Positions 8,953 through 17,281 of a DNA stretch of 64,000 nucleotides are shown here, piece after piece; within the stretch, counting starts at the first letter, position 1, and every line of letters begins with the position of its first letter. A program made the position numbers and the translations under genes. The DNA is from Geminicoccus sp036263595 (GTDB lineage Bacteria; Pseudomonadota; Alphaproteobacteria; Geminicoccales; Geminicoccaceae), in the NCBI RefSeq assembly GCF_036263595.1, contig NZ_DATAGQ010000192.1, forward strand, positions 1 to 64,000, read 5' to 3'. The notes beneath the pieces are model-generated. The model was not told the DNA's origin and did not search any database. It worked only from the letters and a program-made list of their open reading frames with translations.

Positions 8953-10287
8953 ATGACCGTGATGGGCAAGCTGCACGGGCTGGCGATGGCCGGCGTCGTG
9001 GCGCTCACCGCTGGCGCTGCCCAGGCAGAGCCGGTGAAGTTCGAGTTCTGGTACGGGCTGACGGGCGACCTCAGCGAGCGCATCCAGGACATGTGCCGGA
9101 CCTTCAACGAAGGTCAGGATAAGTACGAGGCGGTCTGCGTCAGCCAGGGCACGTATGACGCGGCGATCCAGAATGCGATCGCGGCGTTCCGTGCCAAGAA
9201 GCACCCGACGGTCCTGCAGGTGTTCGATGCCGGCACCGCCGACCTGATGCTGTCCGGGGCGTTCGTACCGGCCCCGGAGCTGATGGAAAAGGCCGGCTAT
9301 GACGTGAACTGGGACGACTACTTCAAGGGCATCGCCAACTACTACGCGACGTCCGGTGGCGAGCTCTACTCGTTCCCCTTCAACAGCTCGACGGCCGTGC
9401 TCTACTGGAACAAGGACGCATTCGCCAAGATCGGCAAGACCGAGGCGCCCGAGACCTACGAGGAGGTCGAGGAAGCCGCGCGGGCGCTGAAGGCGGCAGG
9501 CTACTCCTGTCCCTATGCCTACGACGTCGACCCCTGGCAGTTCATGGAGCAGTTCTCGGCTGTCCATAACCTGCCGATCGCCACGAAGAACAACGGCTAT
9601 GACGGGCTTGATGCCGAGCTCGTGGTCAACACGACCAAGTTCGTGGACCATGTCGACTTCTTCAAGCGGATGACCGACGAGGGCCTGTTCCAGCTCAAGG
9701 AATATGGCCAGGCGCGACTGCAGTCCTTCATGAGCGGCGAGTGCATGATGATGCAGTCGTCGATCGCGGACCACGGCACGGTCGGCAAGACCATTCCCCA
9801 GGGCACCAACTGGGACGTGGCGATGGTGCCGGTCTGGGCCGGGACGGAGCGGAAGAATTCGCTCGTGGGCGGTGCCTCGCTCTGGGCGCTGGCCGGCAAG
9901 CCGCAGGAAGAATACGACGCGGCGGCGGCTTTCTTCTCGTTCATCGCCAAGCCCGAGCAGGCCGAATGGTGGTCGACGGTGACCGGCTACATCCCGGTGA
10001 CCAATTCCGGCTTCGAGTACATGAAGTCCCAGGGCTTCTACGACAAGGCACCCTACAAGGGCCGCGAAACCGCCATCCAGTCGCTGACCTATACGCCGCC
10101 CGGCCCGAACAGCCGTGGCCTGCGCCTGGGCGGTTATGTCCAGATCCGCAAGGAGTTCCGCGACAGCCTGACCGCGATCATGGCCGGTGACGTTGGCGTG
10201 CAAGAGGGCGTGGACGCGGCGGTGGAGCGGGGCAACGCGATCCTGCGCCGGTTCGAGAAGACCTACCCGGGCAAGCAGTTCCCCTGA
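8953..10287 (+). CDS. ugpB: UgpB-like ABC transporter substrate-binding protein
   Basis: Periplasmic binding protein of 444 residues with a signal peptide ending near AQA (about residue 25). The mature start (FWYGLTGDL), the AFRAKKHPTVLQVFDAGTA block and PFNSSTAVLYWNKDAF closely follow UgpB, the sn-glycerol-3-phosphate binding protein. The next three genes complete a UgpAEC-type importer. The location after an Entner-Doudoroff operon leaves open that the ligand is a sugar instead; no ugpQ/glpQ phosphodiesterase is nearby. GGGAGAAGAGA precedes ATG 8953. The 130-bp gap after eda probably holds a separate promoter. Confidence 0.85.
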   Translation: MTVMGKLHGLAMAGVVALTAGAAQAEPVKFEFWYGLTGDLSERIQDMCRTFNEGQDKYEAVCVSQGTYDAAIQNAIAAFRAKKHPTVLQVFDAGTADLMLSGAFVPAPELMEKAGYDVNWDDYFKGIANYYATSGGELYSFPFNSSTAVLYWNKDAFAKIGKTEAPETYEEVEEAARALKAAGYSCPYAYDVDPWQFMEQFSAVHNLPIATKNNGYDGLDAELVVNTTKFVDHVDFFKRMTDEGLFQLKEYGQARLQSFMSGECMMMQSSIADHGTVGKTIPQGTNWDVAMVPVWAGTERKNSLVGGASLWALAGKPQEEYDAAAAFFSFIAKPEQAEWWSTVTGYIPVTNSGFEYMKSQGFYDKAPYKGRETAIQSLTYTPPGPNSRGLRLGGYVQIRKEFRDSLTAIMAGDVGVQEGVDAAVERGNAILRRFEKTYPGKQFP

Positions 10288-10290
10288 GTT

Positions 10291-10461
10291 CTCGGGTTCG
10301 TTCGTGCATTTGCATGCGCTGCTTCACCGCCCGGTCGGACCGGGGGGTGAACGGCCGGATCGGGGCCGGCTCGGGTTCGTTCGTGCAAAATGGATCATCG
10401 CCGCGGCGAGCCTCGCCTCCAGCCATCCATGCCAGGCAACGTGCTCGGGTTCGTTCGTGCA
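10291..10461. repeat. three 18-bp direct repeats between ugpB and ugpA
   Basis: Exact copies of CTCGGGTTCGTTCGTGCA lie at 10291-10308, 10370-10387 and 10444-10461, at intervals of 79 and 74 bp, all in the same orientation. The intervening 61 and 56 bp differ from each other. I saw no further exact copy by eye in the window. They sit in the 274-bp gap separating the binding-protein gene from the permease genes. Confidence 0.9.
10324..10350 (+). terminator. strong hairpin after ugpB (attenuator or mRNA-stabilising)
   Basis: A 13-bp stem, TCACCGCCCGGTC pairing with GACCGGGGGGTGA with one G-G mismatch, begins 37 bp after the ugpB stop. There is no T-run, so it is not a canonical intrinsic terminator. 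Such hairpins after binding-protein genes commonly protect the 3' end and lower permease expression; that role is inferred here. Confidence 0.6.
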
Positions 10462-10561
10462 GATCGGGTCGTCCCATCGACTTGGTCTCCGGCGGCTCGG
10501 GCAGCCCGGGGTCAGTCTAGCGCAACTAGGCGTATGTTCCTAAGCCGGAGTTCCCAGCTCG

Positions 10562-11446
10562 ATGGAGAAACGTGTCTGGTTCACCGACACGCCGTTGGCG
10601 GTGGCCCTGGTCCTGCCGCAGGTGCTGCTGGTGCTGCTGTTCTTCTACTGGCCGTCCGGTGCGGCGCTATACTGGGCGTTCACGCTGGAACAGCCCTGGG
10701 GCGGCGGCAATTCGTTCGTCGGGCTGGAGAACTTCCAGACAATCTTCGGGGACGGGCAGTACTGGAATTCGGTCGTCCGCTCGATGGTGTTCGCGCTGGC
10801 ATCGACCGCACTCGCCATGGCGATGGGGATGCTGCTGGCGCTGGCCGTCGACAGGAAGCTGAAGGGCCATCAGGGGTTCCGCTGGGCGCTGATCTGGCCC
10901 TATGCCGTGGCCGCCCCGGCAGCCGGGCTGGCCTTCCGGTTCCTCCTGTCGCCCGAGGCAGGCCTGGTCGCCTACCTGAACCACCGATACCCCGGCATCT
11001 GGAACCCGACCGTGAACGGGACGCAGGCGATGATTCTGATCATCGTCGCCTACTCGTGGAAATACGTCGCCTACAACTTCCTGTTCATGCTGGCCGGGCT
11101 TCAGTCGATCCCCAAGAGCCTGATCGAGGCGGCGGCCATGGACGGATCCCGGCCGCTGCGGCGCATCCGGGACATCCAGCTGCCGTTGATGACGCCCACC
11201 ATCTTCTTCCTGCTGATCGTCAATCTCACCGACAGCTTCGTCGACAGCTTCGGCATCGTCGACATCACGACCGAGGGCGGCCCCGCCAAGGCCACCGACC
11301 TGCTGGTCTACAAAATCTATTTCGACGGGTTCCGCGGCCTCGACTATTCGGGGGCGGCTGCGCAGAGCATCATCCTGATGCTGCTCGTCATTGTCCTGAC
11401 CTTCATCCAGTTCCGCTTCGTGGAGCGGCGGATTCATTACGGTTGA
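10562..11446 (+). CDS. ugpA: UgpA-like ABC transporter permease
   Basis: Inner-membrane permease of 294 residues with about six hydrophobic segments and the MalF/UgpA-type coupling loop EAAAMDGSRPLRRIRDIQLP, where the ATPase docks. It pairs with the next permease, UgpE. It starts at ATG 10562 after a 274-bp repeat-containing gap and is followed 10 bp later by ugpE, so the membrane part forms its own tight subunit of the operon. Confidence 0.88.
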   Translation: MEKRVWFTDTPLAVALVLPQVLLVLLFFYWPSGAALYWAFTLEQPWGGGNSFVGLENFQTIFGDGQYWNSVVRSMVFALASTALAMAMGMLLALAVDRKLKGHQGFRWALIWPYAVAAPAAGLAFRFLLSPEAGLVAYLNHRYPGIWNPTVNGTQAMILIIVAYSWKYVAYNFLFMLAGLQSIPKSLIEAAAMDGSRPLRRIRDIQLPLMTPTIFFLLIVNLTDSFVDSFGIVDITTEGGPAKATDLLVYKIYFDGFRGLDYSGAAAQSIILMLLVIVLTFIQFRFVERRIHYG

Positions 11447-11456
11447 GGAGCCGCCC

Positions 11457-12374
11457 ATGACCGAGCGCACGCCCATCCTCGACCTTGTCACCCAGCTGAT
11501 CCTGATCCTGGGCCTGCTCCTGGCGCTGGCCCCCTTGTGGCTGGTGTTCGTTGCCGCCACGCTGGACCTGCGCAGCGTCAACAGCTCGCCTCTGCCGATC
11601 CTGCCGGGACCGCATCTGTTCGAGAACCTGCAGGCGGTATGGGTGCGCTCGGACCTCGGCCCGAAGATGGCCAACAGCCTCCTGGTCGCGACGCTGGTGG
11701 CCGGTGGCAAGGTATTCCTGGCAGCGCTCACCGCGTTCTCGATCGTGTTCTTCCGCTGGAAGCTGCGGATGGTGGTTTTCTGGGGGATCTTCGTCACCCT
11801 GATGCTGCCGCTGGAGGTGAGGATCGTGCCGACCTATGCGGTGGCGGCGAACGCGCTGGGACCGCTGCAGACGATCCTGGACGTCACCGGGGTCACCTGG
11901 CTCTGGCAGAGCGTCACCGGCATCCGGCTGGCGCTGGAGTGGAACCTGCTGAATTCCTACACGGGCCTGATCCTGCCGCTGGTGGCGACCGCCACCGGCA
12001 CATTCCTCTACCGGCAGTACTTCCTGACCATCCCGGACGAACTGCTGGAAGCCGCGCGCATGGACGGAGCGGGACCCCTGCGGTTCTTCAAGGACGTGCT
12101 GATCCCCCTGTCCCGCACCAACATGGCGGCACTCAGCACCATCATGTTCCTCTACGCCTGGAACCAATATCTCTGGCCGACCCTGGTGACGACGGACCGG
12201 GCCAACTACGGCACGGCGACGATGGAGCTTCGCCAGCTCATCCCGTCCCTGTTCAGCGAGCCTGAATGGCACATCGCGATGGCCGGGACCCTGATCGTCA
12301 TGACGCCGCCCCTGCTGGTCGTCATGCTCATGCAGCGCTGGTTCGTGGCCGGCCTGATCGCGCCCGAGAAGTGA
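11457..12374 (+). CDS. ugpE: UgpE-like ABC transporter permease
   Basis: Second inner-membrane permease (305 residues, about six membrane spans) of the UgpE/MalG family, with the coupling loop EAARMDGAGPLRFFKDVLIPLS. GAGGAG precedes ATG 11457 at a normal distance. It is followed 11 bp after its stop by ugpC, consistent with a heterodimeric permease served by a single ATPase type. Confidence 0.88.
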   Translation: MTERTPILDLVTQLILILGLLLALAPLWLVFVAATLDLRSVNSSPLPILPGPHLFENLQAVWVRSDLGPKMANSLLVATLVAGGKVFLAALTAFSIVFFRWKLRMVVFWGIFVTLMLPLEVRIVPTYAVAANALGPLQTILDVTGVTWLWQSVTGIRLALEWNLLNSYTGLILPLVATATGTFLYRQYFLTIPDELLEAARMDGAGPLRFFKDVLIPLSRTNMAALSTIMFLYAWNQYLWPTLVTTDRANYGTATMELRQLIPSLFSEPEWHIAMAGTLIVMTPPLLVVMLMQRWFVAGLIAPEK

Positions 12375-12385
12375 GGAGCAACGCC

Positions 12386-13516
12386 ATGGCCGACATCCAG
12401 CTTCGCGCGGTCCGCAAGTCGTTCGGCCTCCACGAGGTGGTGAAGGGCGTGGACCTCCAGATCCCGTCGCGCTCCTTCGTGGTGATCCTGGGGCCGTCCG
12501 GATGCGGCAAGTCGACGATCCTGCGCATGATCGCCGGTCTCGAGCAGATCACGGCCGGCGAGGTGCGGATCGCCGGCGAGCGGATGAACGACAAGGAGCC
12601 GCGCGAGCGCCATTGCGCCATGGTGTTCCAGAACTACGCGCTCTACCCGCACATGAGCGTGGCGCGGAACATCTCCTACCCGCTCGAAGTGGCCGGCGTT
12701 GCCAGGGCTGAGCGGGACCGGCGGATGCGGGCGACCGCGGCCTCGGTGGGCCTGTCGGACTATCTCGACCGCAAGCCCGGGCAGCTATCGGGCGGGCAGC
12801 GCCAGCGCGTCGCCATGGCGCGGGCCATGATCCGCGAGCCCAAGGTCTTCCTGTTCGACGAGCCGCTCTCCAACCTGGATGCCACGCTTCGGGTGCAGAT
12901 GCGCCTGGAGCTGCGCCGCCTGCATGCACGGCTGGGCGTGACCTCGGTGCTGGTCACCCACGACCAGACCGAAGCCATGACGATGGCCGACCTGCTGGTG
13001 GTGATGAATGGCGGTCGGATCGAGCAGGTCGGCACGCCCTTGGAGGTGTATGGCCGGCCGGCCTCGCGCTTCGTCGCGAGCTTCATCGGCACGCCGCCCA
13101 TGAACCTGATGGCCGCCGAGATCATGGCCGACGGCCAGCTTGCCCTTCAGGGGCTGGCGCTGCCGCTCGCCGTCGCAGGGGTACGGCCGGGCCCGGTCGT
13201 GCTCGGCATCCGGCCGGAACATGTCGAGATGGCGCGGAGCCGGCACGAGGCCGACATCGAGCTGCCGGTGGAGATCGTCGAGGAGCTTGGGGCCACACGT
13301 ATCCTCCATGCCAGGCTGCAGGAGCAGACCTTCGCGGTCGCGACGGCGCCGGGACTGCCCTTTCCAGATGGCGCCACCCTGCTCCTGCGCCTGCCCCCTT
13401 CGGCCATCCACCTGTTCGATCCGGCAGACGGTCAGCGGCTGCCGGGGACACTCGATCACGTTCATCACCGCCCGGTCGAGCCACCTACGGTTGCAGGCGC
13501 GGCGAAGGTAGGCTAG
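12386..13516 (+). CDS. ugpC: UgpC/MsmK-type ABC transporter ATPase
   Basis: ATPase of 376 residues for the UgpBAE importer. Walker A GPSGCGKST is at residues 36-44, then the Q-loop FQNYALYPHM, the signature LSGGQRQR, and Walker B FLFDEPLSNLDA. A C-terminal TOBE/MalK-type regulatory domain follows (IRPEHVEM). ATG 12386 follows GAGGAG; the frame is open further upstream but that part lies inside ugpE. The TAG stop shares a frame with the following RTX gene. Confidence 0.9.
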   Translation: MADIQLRAVRKSFGLHEVVKGVDLQIPSRSFVVILGPSGCGKSTILRMIAGLEQITAGEVRIAGERMNDKEPRERHCAMVFQNYALYPHMSVARNISYPLEVAGVARAERDRRMRATAASVGLSDYLDRKPGQLSGGQRQRVAMARAMIREPKVFLFDEPLSNLDATLRVQMRLELRRLHARLGVTSVLVTHDQTEAMTMADLLVVMNGGRIEQVGTPLEVYGRPASRFVASFIGTPPMNLMAAEIMADGQLALQGLALPLAVAGVRPGPVVLGIRPEHVEMARSRHEADIELPVEIVEELGATRILHARLQEQTFAVATAPGLPFPDGATLLLRLPPSAIHLFDPADGQRLPGTLDHVHHRPVEPPTVAGAAKVG

Positions 13517-13573
13517 CCCGACGATCCGAGCCTGCCCAAACCGGGGCGGGCGGAGCGTCGACGGAGCAGCCGC

Positions 13574-15049
13574 GTGGTCGTTCTTGGTAGTGGTGTCACC
13601 GCCGATACCGTCCGCCTGACCACCCTGGTCGGTCCGGGCGGTGTCGCGGATCAGGCCTTCCTCATCCATTACGGCACGCGCGGCCAGACTATCCGAACCG
13701 AGGGTGCCACGCCGCCGGACATCTTCCTGGCGAATGGCACCCGCGTGGCGACCAGGCAGATGTTCTCCGGCGAGGAGCGCCTGCTGCTGACCGGCGGTGG
13801 TGGCGATGACCGGCTCCCCGGGACGGCGGGTGCCGATCTGGTGAAGGGCGGTGCCGGGAACGACTACCTGGATGGGGGTAGCGGCAACGACGTCCTGCTG
13901 GCCGGTGCCGGCGACGACGTGCTGGTGGCTGGTGCTGGCACGGACGGGCTTGCCGGCGAAGCGGGCAACGACCTCTACCGGATCGGCAGCGGCGTCACGG
14001 GTGTCGCCATCGTCGACGGCGGCGGCACCGACCGGCTGCTCCTCGATTTCGGCGTCACCTTTGCCGACCTCACGATCGGCCAGGACGGTTCGAACCTGCG
14101 GATCGACGTCCAGGGAAGCGGCGGGGCCACCGTGCAGATCCTGCTGGGAGACCAGTTCACCAGTGGCGGCATCGAGGAGCTGCTGGTCGGGGACGAAGCG
14201 TATCGCTGGAACGGATCCGCCTTCGTCGAGGCGACGCCGCAGGCGGGTGCGCCCGATGCGCCGTTCATCGGCAGCCTGAGCGATGGCGACAACCAGTTCG
14301 TAGGATCGGGCGGAGCCGACCTGGTCTTCGGCCGGAACGGCGACGACGCGATCCGCGGCGGGATCGGCAACGACCAGCTGGCTGGCGGCGGCGGGGCCGA
14401 CTGGCTAGAGGGCGAGGCCGGCAACGACCGGGTCGATGGCGGGTCGGAAGCGGACCTGGTCGACGGCGGCGACGGCGCCGACCTCGTGCTGGGCGGGGCC
14501 GGCAACGACCTGCTGGATGGCGGCGGCGGCAACGACAACGTGTTCGGCGGCTTGGGAGGCGACGAGATCCGTGGCGGGGCAGGCGACGACCTCAAGCTGG
14601 CGGGCGGCGTCGGCGACGACCTGGCCCAAGGCGGCAGCGGCAACGACGTGCTGGACGGCGCGTCCGGAAGCGACCGGCTGGAAGGTCAGGCCGGGAACGA
14701 CCAGCTCCTGGCCGGTGCCGGCAACGACGATTTGTTCGGTGGCGACGGCGCGGACGTGCTGCGGGGTGCCTTCGGCGACGACCGGCTGGACGGCGGCAAT
14801 GGTGCTGATCTGCTGGCGGGTGGGCCTGACAACGACAGGTTGACCGGCGGCACCGGCAACGACGTGCTCGATGGCGGTGCCGGGACCGACCTTGCTTTGT
14901 TCGCCGGTGCTGCCGGCGACTATCGGGTCGTGCGGCTGGATGGGACAAGCTGGCAGGTGTCCAGCGCCGCCCAGGGCGTGGACACGCTGCGCGGGATCGA
15001 GCTGGTGCAGTTCGGCGACGGGCCGCCACTGGCGATCGGTACGCTCTAG
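13574..15049 (+). CDS. RTX-type calcium-binding repeat protein
   Basis: A 491-residue acidic protein. Residues 1-65 resemble the haemolysin-repeat-associated domain that ends in an F-x-NGT-x-V pattern. Two blocks of GGxGxDxLxG nonapeptides follow (about 75-135 and 240-430), separated by a roughly 100-residue module ending in GIEELL...YRWNGSAFVEA. The C-terminus (residues 430-490) lacks repeats. Such proteins are usually secreted by a type I exporter and fold on binding Ca2+; no exporter genes are in the window. The start is GTG 13574 after an ACGGAGC; all of the short gap to the ugpC stop is open in this frame. The stop overlaps that of the convergent gene in a shared CTAG. Confidence 0.8.
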   Translation: MVVLGSGVTADTVRLTTLVGPGGVADQAFLIHYGTRGQTIRTEGATPPDIFLANGTRVATRQMFSGEERLLLTGGGGDDRLPGTAGADLVKGGAGNDYLDGGSGNDVLLAGAGDDVLVAGAGTDGLAGEAGNDLYRIGSGVTGVAIVDGGGTDRLLLDFGVTFADLTIGQDGSNLRIDVQGSGGATVQILLGDQFTSGGIEELLVGDEAYRWNGSAFVEATPQAGAPDAPFIGSLSDGDNQFVGSGGADLVFGRNGDDAIRGGIGNDQLAGGGGADWLEGEAGNDRVDGGSEADLVDGGDGADLVLGGAGNDLLDGGGGNDNVFGGLGGDEIRGGAGDDLKLAGGVGDDLAQGGSGNDVLDGASGSDRLEGQAGNDQLLAGAGNDDLFGGDGADVLRGAFGDDRLDGGNGADLLAGGPDNDRLTGGTGNDVLDGGAGTDLALFAGAAGDYRVVRLDGTSWQVSSAAQGVDTLRGIELVQFGDGPPLAIGTL

Positions 15050-15873
15050 GCCGACGCCGTGCCGGCTACCTCCCGTCCGCCCGGGGTGCTTCCCTGCCGG
15101 ATCTCGGTCAGCCGGCGCCAGGCCAGCGCGCCGAACGTGCCGTGGCAAAGCGCGCTCAGCGCGTAGCCAAGGGCTTCGGCCAGGCTCTGGATGCGCGGAA
15201 AGCTTTCTCCCGGACCCAGCAGGCCGAGCCAGGCCGCCGCCGCGAGCGGTACCAGCAGCAGAAGGCCGACCGCCAGGGTGAACAACGTGGCGAACAATTG
15301 GGTCAGCAGGATGAGCAGGATGGCTCGCCAGCGGTTGCCGCGGGACAGCTGGCTGCTGCGCCTGGCTGCCCCGATCGGCCCCAGATCCTCCATGATGGCG
15401 GCGGGGACCGCGACGATCCAGGCCGCGGCCATCAGGACCCCTGGGAGTACCAGGAGAAGCAGGCCGACCGTGATGGCCAAGCCCAGCACGAAGCTCGCGC
15501 CGAACGCCCTGAAGGCGGCAGCGCCGATCGTGCCGAACGCCTCGCCGAAGCTGAGCAGGCGTCCATCGGCCAGGGCCAGGACTGCCCTTGTGACCACGAC
15601 GGTTGCCGCGCACACGCCCGCCAGCTGAACGACGGTGACGAGGATGTCCGGCCACGGATCCGGTGCCGGCAGGCGGGCCGCGAGCAGCACCAGTGCGGCC
15701 GCCGCAAAGCTTGGAACGAGCGCCAGCCCGATCATCGCGCCGGGTTCGCGGAGAAGGATCTCGATCCCCTCCTGGATGACCTGGAGGGGCCGAAGCCTGG
15801 CGGGTGCGGGCAATGAGGCGGCCAAGCTGGGCACTCCGGGAATGAACGGGCCGAGGATGAACGTGCCGACCAT
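15046..15873 (-). CDS. polytopic membrane protein of unknown function
   Basis: The 275 residues contain about six hydrophobic segments, for example around residues 45-67, 75-100, 125-160 and 195-235, with an amphipathic N-terminus LQVIQEGIEILLREPGA. The arrangement is reminiscent of YciC/glycerophosphodiester-phosphodiesterase membrane-domain proteins (long repeating helices with an RSS-x-L-x-RGNRW linker), but I cannot assign a function. It is convergent with the RTX gene, sharing CTAG at the two stops. Confidence 0.7.
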   Translation of the reverse strand: MVGTFILGPFIPGVPSLAASLPAPARLRPLQVIQEGIEILLREPGAMIGLALVPSFAAAALVLLAARLPAPDPWPDILVTVVQLAGVCAATVVVTRAVLALADGRLLSFGEAFGTIGAAAFRAFGASFVLGLAITVGLLLLVLPGVLMAAAWIVAVPAAIMEDLGPIGAARRSSQLSRGNRWRAILLILLTQLFATLFTLAVGLLLLVPLAAAAWLGLLGPGESFPRIQSLAEALGYALSALCHGTFGALAWRRLTEIRQGSTPGGREVAGTASA

Positions 15874-15911
15874 GCCGTCGGGCGGTCACCTGCTCATCTG
15901 GCCGGTGCCTC

Positions 15912-16673
15912 CTAGTACTGCACGCCCTTGGTGAGCGCCCCGTCGATCACGAGGTTGGTGCCGGTGGTGAAGCTCGAGGCGGGGCTGGCCAGGAACACGA
16001 CGCCACGGGCGACCTCCTCGGCGGTGGCCATGCGGCCGGTCGGGTTCAGGGACAGGGCGGTCTTGAACAGTTCGGGGTTGTTGTTCTCGATCCAGTGCCA
16101 GATGCCGCCCTCGAAATAGGTGTTGCCCGGCGAGACGCTGTTCACGCGGATCATCTTCGGCGCCAGTTTGTGGGCGAGGCCGTGGGCGTAGTGGATCAGC
16201 GCGGCCTTGAAGGCGCCGTAGGCCGGGCCGGTAAAGTCGATCTCGCGGCCGGAGACCGAGCTGATCAGCACGATCGACGGGTGCGCGGACGCTTCCAGGT
16301 GCGGCATGGCAGCGTTGACGGTGCGCACGCTGTGCAGCATGTCGACATCGAACTGCTTCTTCCAGGCCTCCTCGTCGTCGGTGACCGCGAGCGCGGACAC
16401 GTTCGCGACGACGATGTCGATGCCGCCCAGCGCCTCGGCCGAGGCGGCGATCCAGCCTTCCAGCGCGGCCTTGTCGGCGACGTCCACGGCCCGGCCGAAC
16501 GCGGTCACGCCCTTGGCCGTCAGCGCCGCCACGGTGGAGTCCACCTCGCCCGCATGGCGCGCGCAGATCGCGACATGCGCGCCCTCCTCGGCGAGGATGT
16601 CCGCACAGCGCCGGCCGATGCCCTTGCTGCCGCCGGTCACGATCGCCTTCAGTCCCTTCAGGCCGAGATCCAT
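15912..16673 (-). CDS. SDR-family oxidoreductase
   Basis: A classical short-chain dehydrogenase/reductase of 253 residues. It has the NAD(P) motif TGGSKGIG near residue 13, NVSAL in place of the common NNAG, a catalytic Ser in ISSVSGRE, and Y-x-x-x-K as YGAFKAALIHYAHGLA. The C-terminal FTTGTNLVIDGALTKG is typical. ATG 16673 is preceded by GGGGGAAAG; a start at 16739 is open but lacks a site. The substrate cannot be read from the sequence. It is divergent from the DoxX gene. Confidence 0.88.
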   Translation of the reverse strand: MDLGLKGLKAIVTGGSKGIGRRCADILAEEGAHVAICARHAGEVDSTVAALTAKGVTAFGRAVDVADKAALEGWIAASAEALGGIDIVVANVSALAVTDDEEAWKKQFDVDMLHSVRTVNAAMPHLEASAHPSIVLISSVSGREIDFTGPAYGAFKAALIHYAHGLAHKLAPKMIRVNSVSPGNTYFEGGIWHWIENNNPELFKTALSLNPTGRMATAEEVARGVVFLASPASSFTTGTNLVIDGALTKGVQY

Positions 16674-16805
16674 GTCGCTTTCCCCCTCGTCTTGTTGATC
16701 CGCTGCTAGAGATGTCCTTCCGAACCGGTCAGGGATCAATGCCGTTCAACAGGCCATGGCTGGCGCGCTATCGGTGCGTCGGGCGAGAACTGAGGGACGA
16801 GATCG

Positions 16806-17261
16806 ATGAACAGATTCGGTGACGCTTCACTCGCCGACCGCGAGGTTCCCGGTGCAGCCGGGCGGGATGGCGTGCTGCTGGCCGCGCGGCTGCTGGCAGG
16901 TCTGATCTTCGTCGTGAGCGGCTTCGGCAAGCTTGCCGGCCTGGGCGGCTTCACCGCGGGCATGGCGGGACGCGGCGTGCCGCTCGCGGAGATCGCGGCA
17001 CCGCTGGGTGTCGCCGCGGAGTTCGTGGGCGGGCTGGCCCTCCTGGCCGGTGCGTGGACGCGCTGGGCCGCGCTGGCGCTGGCGGTGTTCACGGTGGCCG
17101 CCACCCTGATCGCGCACCGGTTCTGGGCGTTCCCGCCGGACGAGCAGATGATGCAGACCACCCAGTTCCTGAAGAACCTCGCCATCATCGGCGGGCTGCT
17201 GGCTCTCTACGTCGCCGGCGGCGGGCGCCTTGGCGTCGACGGGTTCCGCGCCGGGCGCTGA
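16806..17261 (+). CDS. DoxX family membrane protein
   Basis: The 151 residues contain four predicted membrane helices and the DoxX signature region LLAARLLAGLIFVVSGFGKL near the N-terminus, then RGVP and the FWAFPP/NLAIIGGLL segment near the C-terminus. DoxX proteins are small membrane proteins linked in some species to redox or thiol stress; the exact role here is unknown. Divergent from the SDR gene with a 132-bp shared upstream region. Confidence 0.86.
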   Translation: MNRFGDASLADREVPGAAGRDGVLLAARLLAGLIFVVSGFGKLAGLGGFTAGMAGRGVPLAEIAAPLGVAAEFVGGLALLAGAWTRWAALALAVFTVAATLIAHRFWAFPPDEQMMQTTQFLKNLAIIGGLLALYVAGGGRLGVDGFRAGR

Positions 17262-17281
17262 GCCCGAGAGGACCGGCCTCG

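Noticed and set aside
10291..10461. CRISPR array
   Set aside because: Only three 18-bp repeats with 61- and 56-bp interiors, inside an operon, with no cas genes.
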